Source of the DNA: Leptolyngbya boryana PCC 6306
Lineage (GTDB): Bacteria; Cyanobacteriota; Cyanobacteriia; Leptolyngbyales; Leptolyngbyaceae
Assembly: GCF_000353285.1 (NCBI RefSeq)
Contig: NZ_KB731324.1
Coordinates: forward strand, 204,577 to 268,576
DNA: 64,000 bases
Direction of reading: 5' to 3'
Positions 63,097-64,000 of this stretch are shown one piece after another. The position numbers and the translations under genes were made by a program. Numbering within the stretch: the stretch's first letter is position 1; each line of letters opens with the position of its first letter. A model generated the notes under the pieces. That model searched no databases. It was not told where the DNA came from and saw only the letters and a program-made list of their open reading frames with translations.

Positions 63097-64000
63097 CGAC
63101 CAAACAGCGTTAACAGCCAGCCAAGACCGCCAACCAGCAACAAACCGATGATGACAACAGAACCAGGATTTTTGGCAATCACGATCGAGAGATCGAGTAA
63201 GTCTACAATGATTTGAACATCTCTACTGCCCAATCCTCGTAATCTTCCAATTACAAAAGCCATCGTAAATCGAGAAGATAAATCTTGCTTGAGTGCCTCT
63301 GGTAAGATGTTAGAAACAGTATTTTGATAGTAAGACCATCGTCCCGTTAAAGCATTGCAGTAAATTCTTTTGAATAGCCCGTACTGTAACCACTTCAGAA
63401 ACACTGCCAGCCAGGGAACAAAATGTTTAACAAGCGGATTGTAAGTTGATCGAGTGGGCATCTGCTTCGGCTGAGGAACGATCGCAGTCTGTTCGCGATC
63501 GAGATTGTTTAAAATTCTTTGTTGCTCTTGCTCTTCATCACGATCGACTCGATCAGCAAAAGCATTTGCAGCACGCAGCGCAATTTGTTGTGCTGCTGGA
63601 TTACTTTCGCTGGTCAACCAAGAATGATACATTGCTTCCTCAATCTGGGTCTGAGGACGAGCTTGCTTTGTCCAGATCTGATACCTGTACGAATAGTTGC
63701 CGATCTGAATAGGCTTAGCACTCCAATAGTCTCCTCCAGACAGTTGAACACGCTGCTCAACATAGATGTCAGACAGTAAGTCTGCAATCTCTTGCCACTC
63801 ACTCTCTTGCAAATTCGCCACCAAAGATTGCAGTTGAAACTCAATTTCATCAAAATGCGATCGTGCCTGCCGACAAAGCGCAAACAGAATTGCTTCGCGC
63901 ACGAAAGGGTGCTTTTCTCCTTGAAGCATCTGCTGTAATCGATCGACGATGCTGCTTGCTGTGAGTTGTCCCAATTCTGGTTGAGGTTCAATTTCTCCAT
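63093..64000 (-). CDS. C-terminal part of a helical membrane-anchored protein (runs off the window)
   Basis: The frame is open to the right edge (GEIEPQPELGQLTASS...), so the start lies outside. The visible 302 residues are helical and charged, with a central Arg/Asp/Glu-rich linker (DRVDRDEEQEQQRILNNLDRE) and a C-terminal membrane helix (SVVIIGLLLVGGLGWLLTLFG). No family is recognised. Its convergent contact with the dynamin-like gene suggests it belongs to the island; it could be a membrane effector. Confidence 0.6.
   Translation of the reverse strand, partial: GEIEPQPELGQLTASSIVDRLQQMLQGEKHPFVREAILFALCRQARSHFDEIEFQLQSLVANLQESEWQEIADLLSDIYVEQRVQLSGGDYWSAKPIQIGNYSYRYQIWTKQARPQTQIEEAMYHSWLTSESNPAAQQIALRAANAFADRVDRDEEQEQQRILNNLDREQTAIVPQPKQMPTRSTYNPLVKHFVPWLAVFLKWLQYGLFKRIYCNALTGRWSYYQNTVSNILPEALKQDLSSRFTMAFVIGRLRGLGSRDVQIIVDLLDLSIVIAKNPGSVVIIGLLLVGGLGWLLTLFGR

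Noticed and set aside
29180-64000. Prophage or eCIS/contractile injection system
   Set aside because: No capsid, tail, baseplate, sheath or integrase genes are present; the content is signalling and GTPase proteins.

Overview
The window is chromosomal DNA of a cyanobacterium. The petC-petA pair (Rieske protein and cytochrome f) is diagnostic, HIP1 octamers (GCGATCGC) are scattered throughout, and DUF3067, DUF4058 and several other families are typical of the phylum. A filamentous, Leptolyngbya-like strain would fit, but the species cannot be fixed from this sequence.

Layout. 1-3.7 kb: the 3' end of an unknown gene, a tRNA 3'-half remnant, a PAP2 phosphatase and glycogen debranching enzyme GlgX. 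3.7-6.2 kb: a decayed Rhs/YD-repeat toxin 'tip' yard with three Rhs C-terminal fragments interleaved with immunity-type genes (SUKH-4-like, pentapeptide repeat, Cys-rich). 6.2-18.1 kb: mostly housekeeping genes (DUF2330 plus NQR2/RnfD-like protein, OFA-type MFS carrier, ACT-malic enzyme, SRPBCC protein, petCA, DUF3067, and a BMP-type nucleoside ABC transporter that lacks its second permease). 18.1-29.1 kb: a mobile and decaying zone with IS630, IS5-like, IS982-like and IS110 elements, truncated or frameshifted host genes, and a 1,049-bp element at 24097-25145.

That small element is the most unusual find. It has two Tn7-like TGTTGAGCG ends with internal TnsB-site-like repeats, a complete-looking type V-K (Cas12k) tracrRNA, a short V-K CRISPR array and a separate 'delocalized' guide. 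It has no room for tnsB, tnsC, tniQ or cas12k. The guide shares 14 nt with a tRNA-Thr(CGT)-like remnant next to the element, and the element end lies about 65 bp from the expected PAM position, which is the known V-K insertion distance. It therefore reads as a non-autonomous, RNA-only mini-CAST. A second tRNA remnant with the same 14 nt, also preceded by a copy of the same unknown gene, lies in inverted orientation at the start of the window.

29.2-64 kb is a continuous signalling/conflict island, almost entirely on the minus strand. It encodes four Ser/Thr kinases with N-terminal zinc ribbons fused to different sensor-like repeats (beta-helix twice, WD40, TPR), two pseudokinase (or kinase-relic)/PP2C phosphatase fusions, two zinc-ribbon FHA proteins, three VWA proteins (two with Thr-rich basic tails), a ClpC N-domain protein without ATPase, an EACC1-like adaptor, and a 1,449-residue CHAT-STAND-TPR-zinc ribbon-FHA protein. 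Upstream are a membrane FHA-like protein, a large membrane protein resembling GTPase-associated proteins, three tandem small GTPases and a divergent dynamin-like GTPase. My reading, which is inference, is a phospho-relay: kinases and PP2C set Thr phosphorylation, FHA domains read it, and CHAT protease and GTPase arms act as effectors, as proposed for conflict systems of multicellular bacteria.
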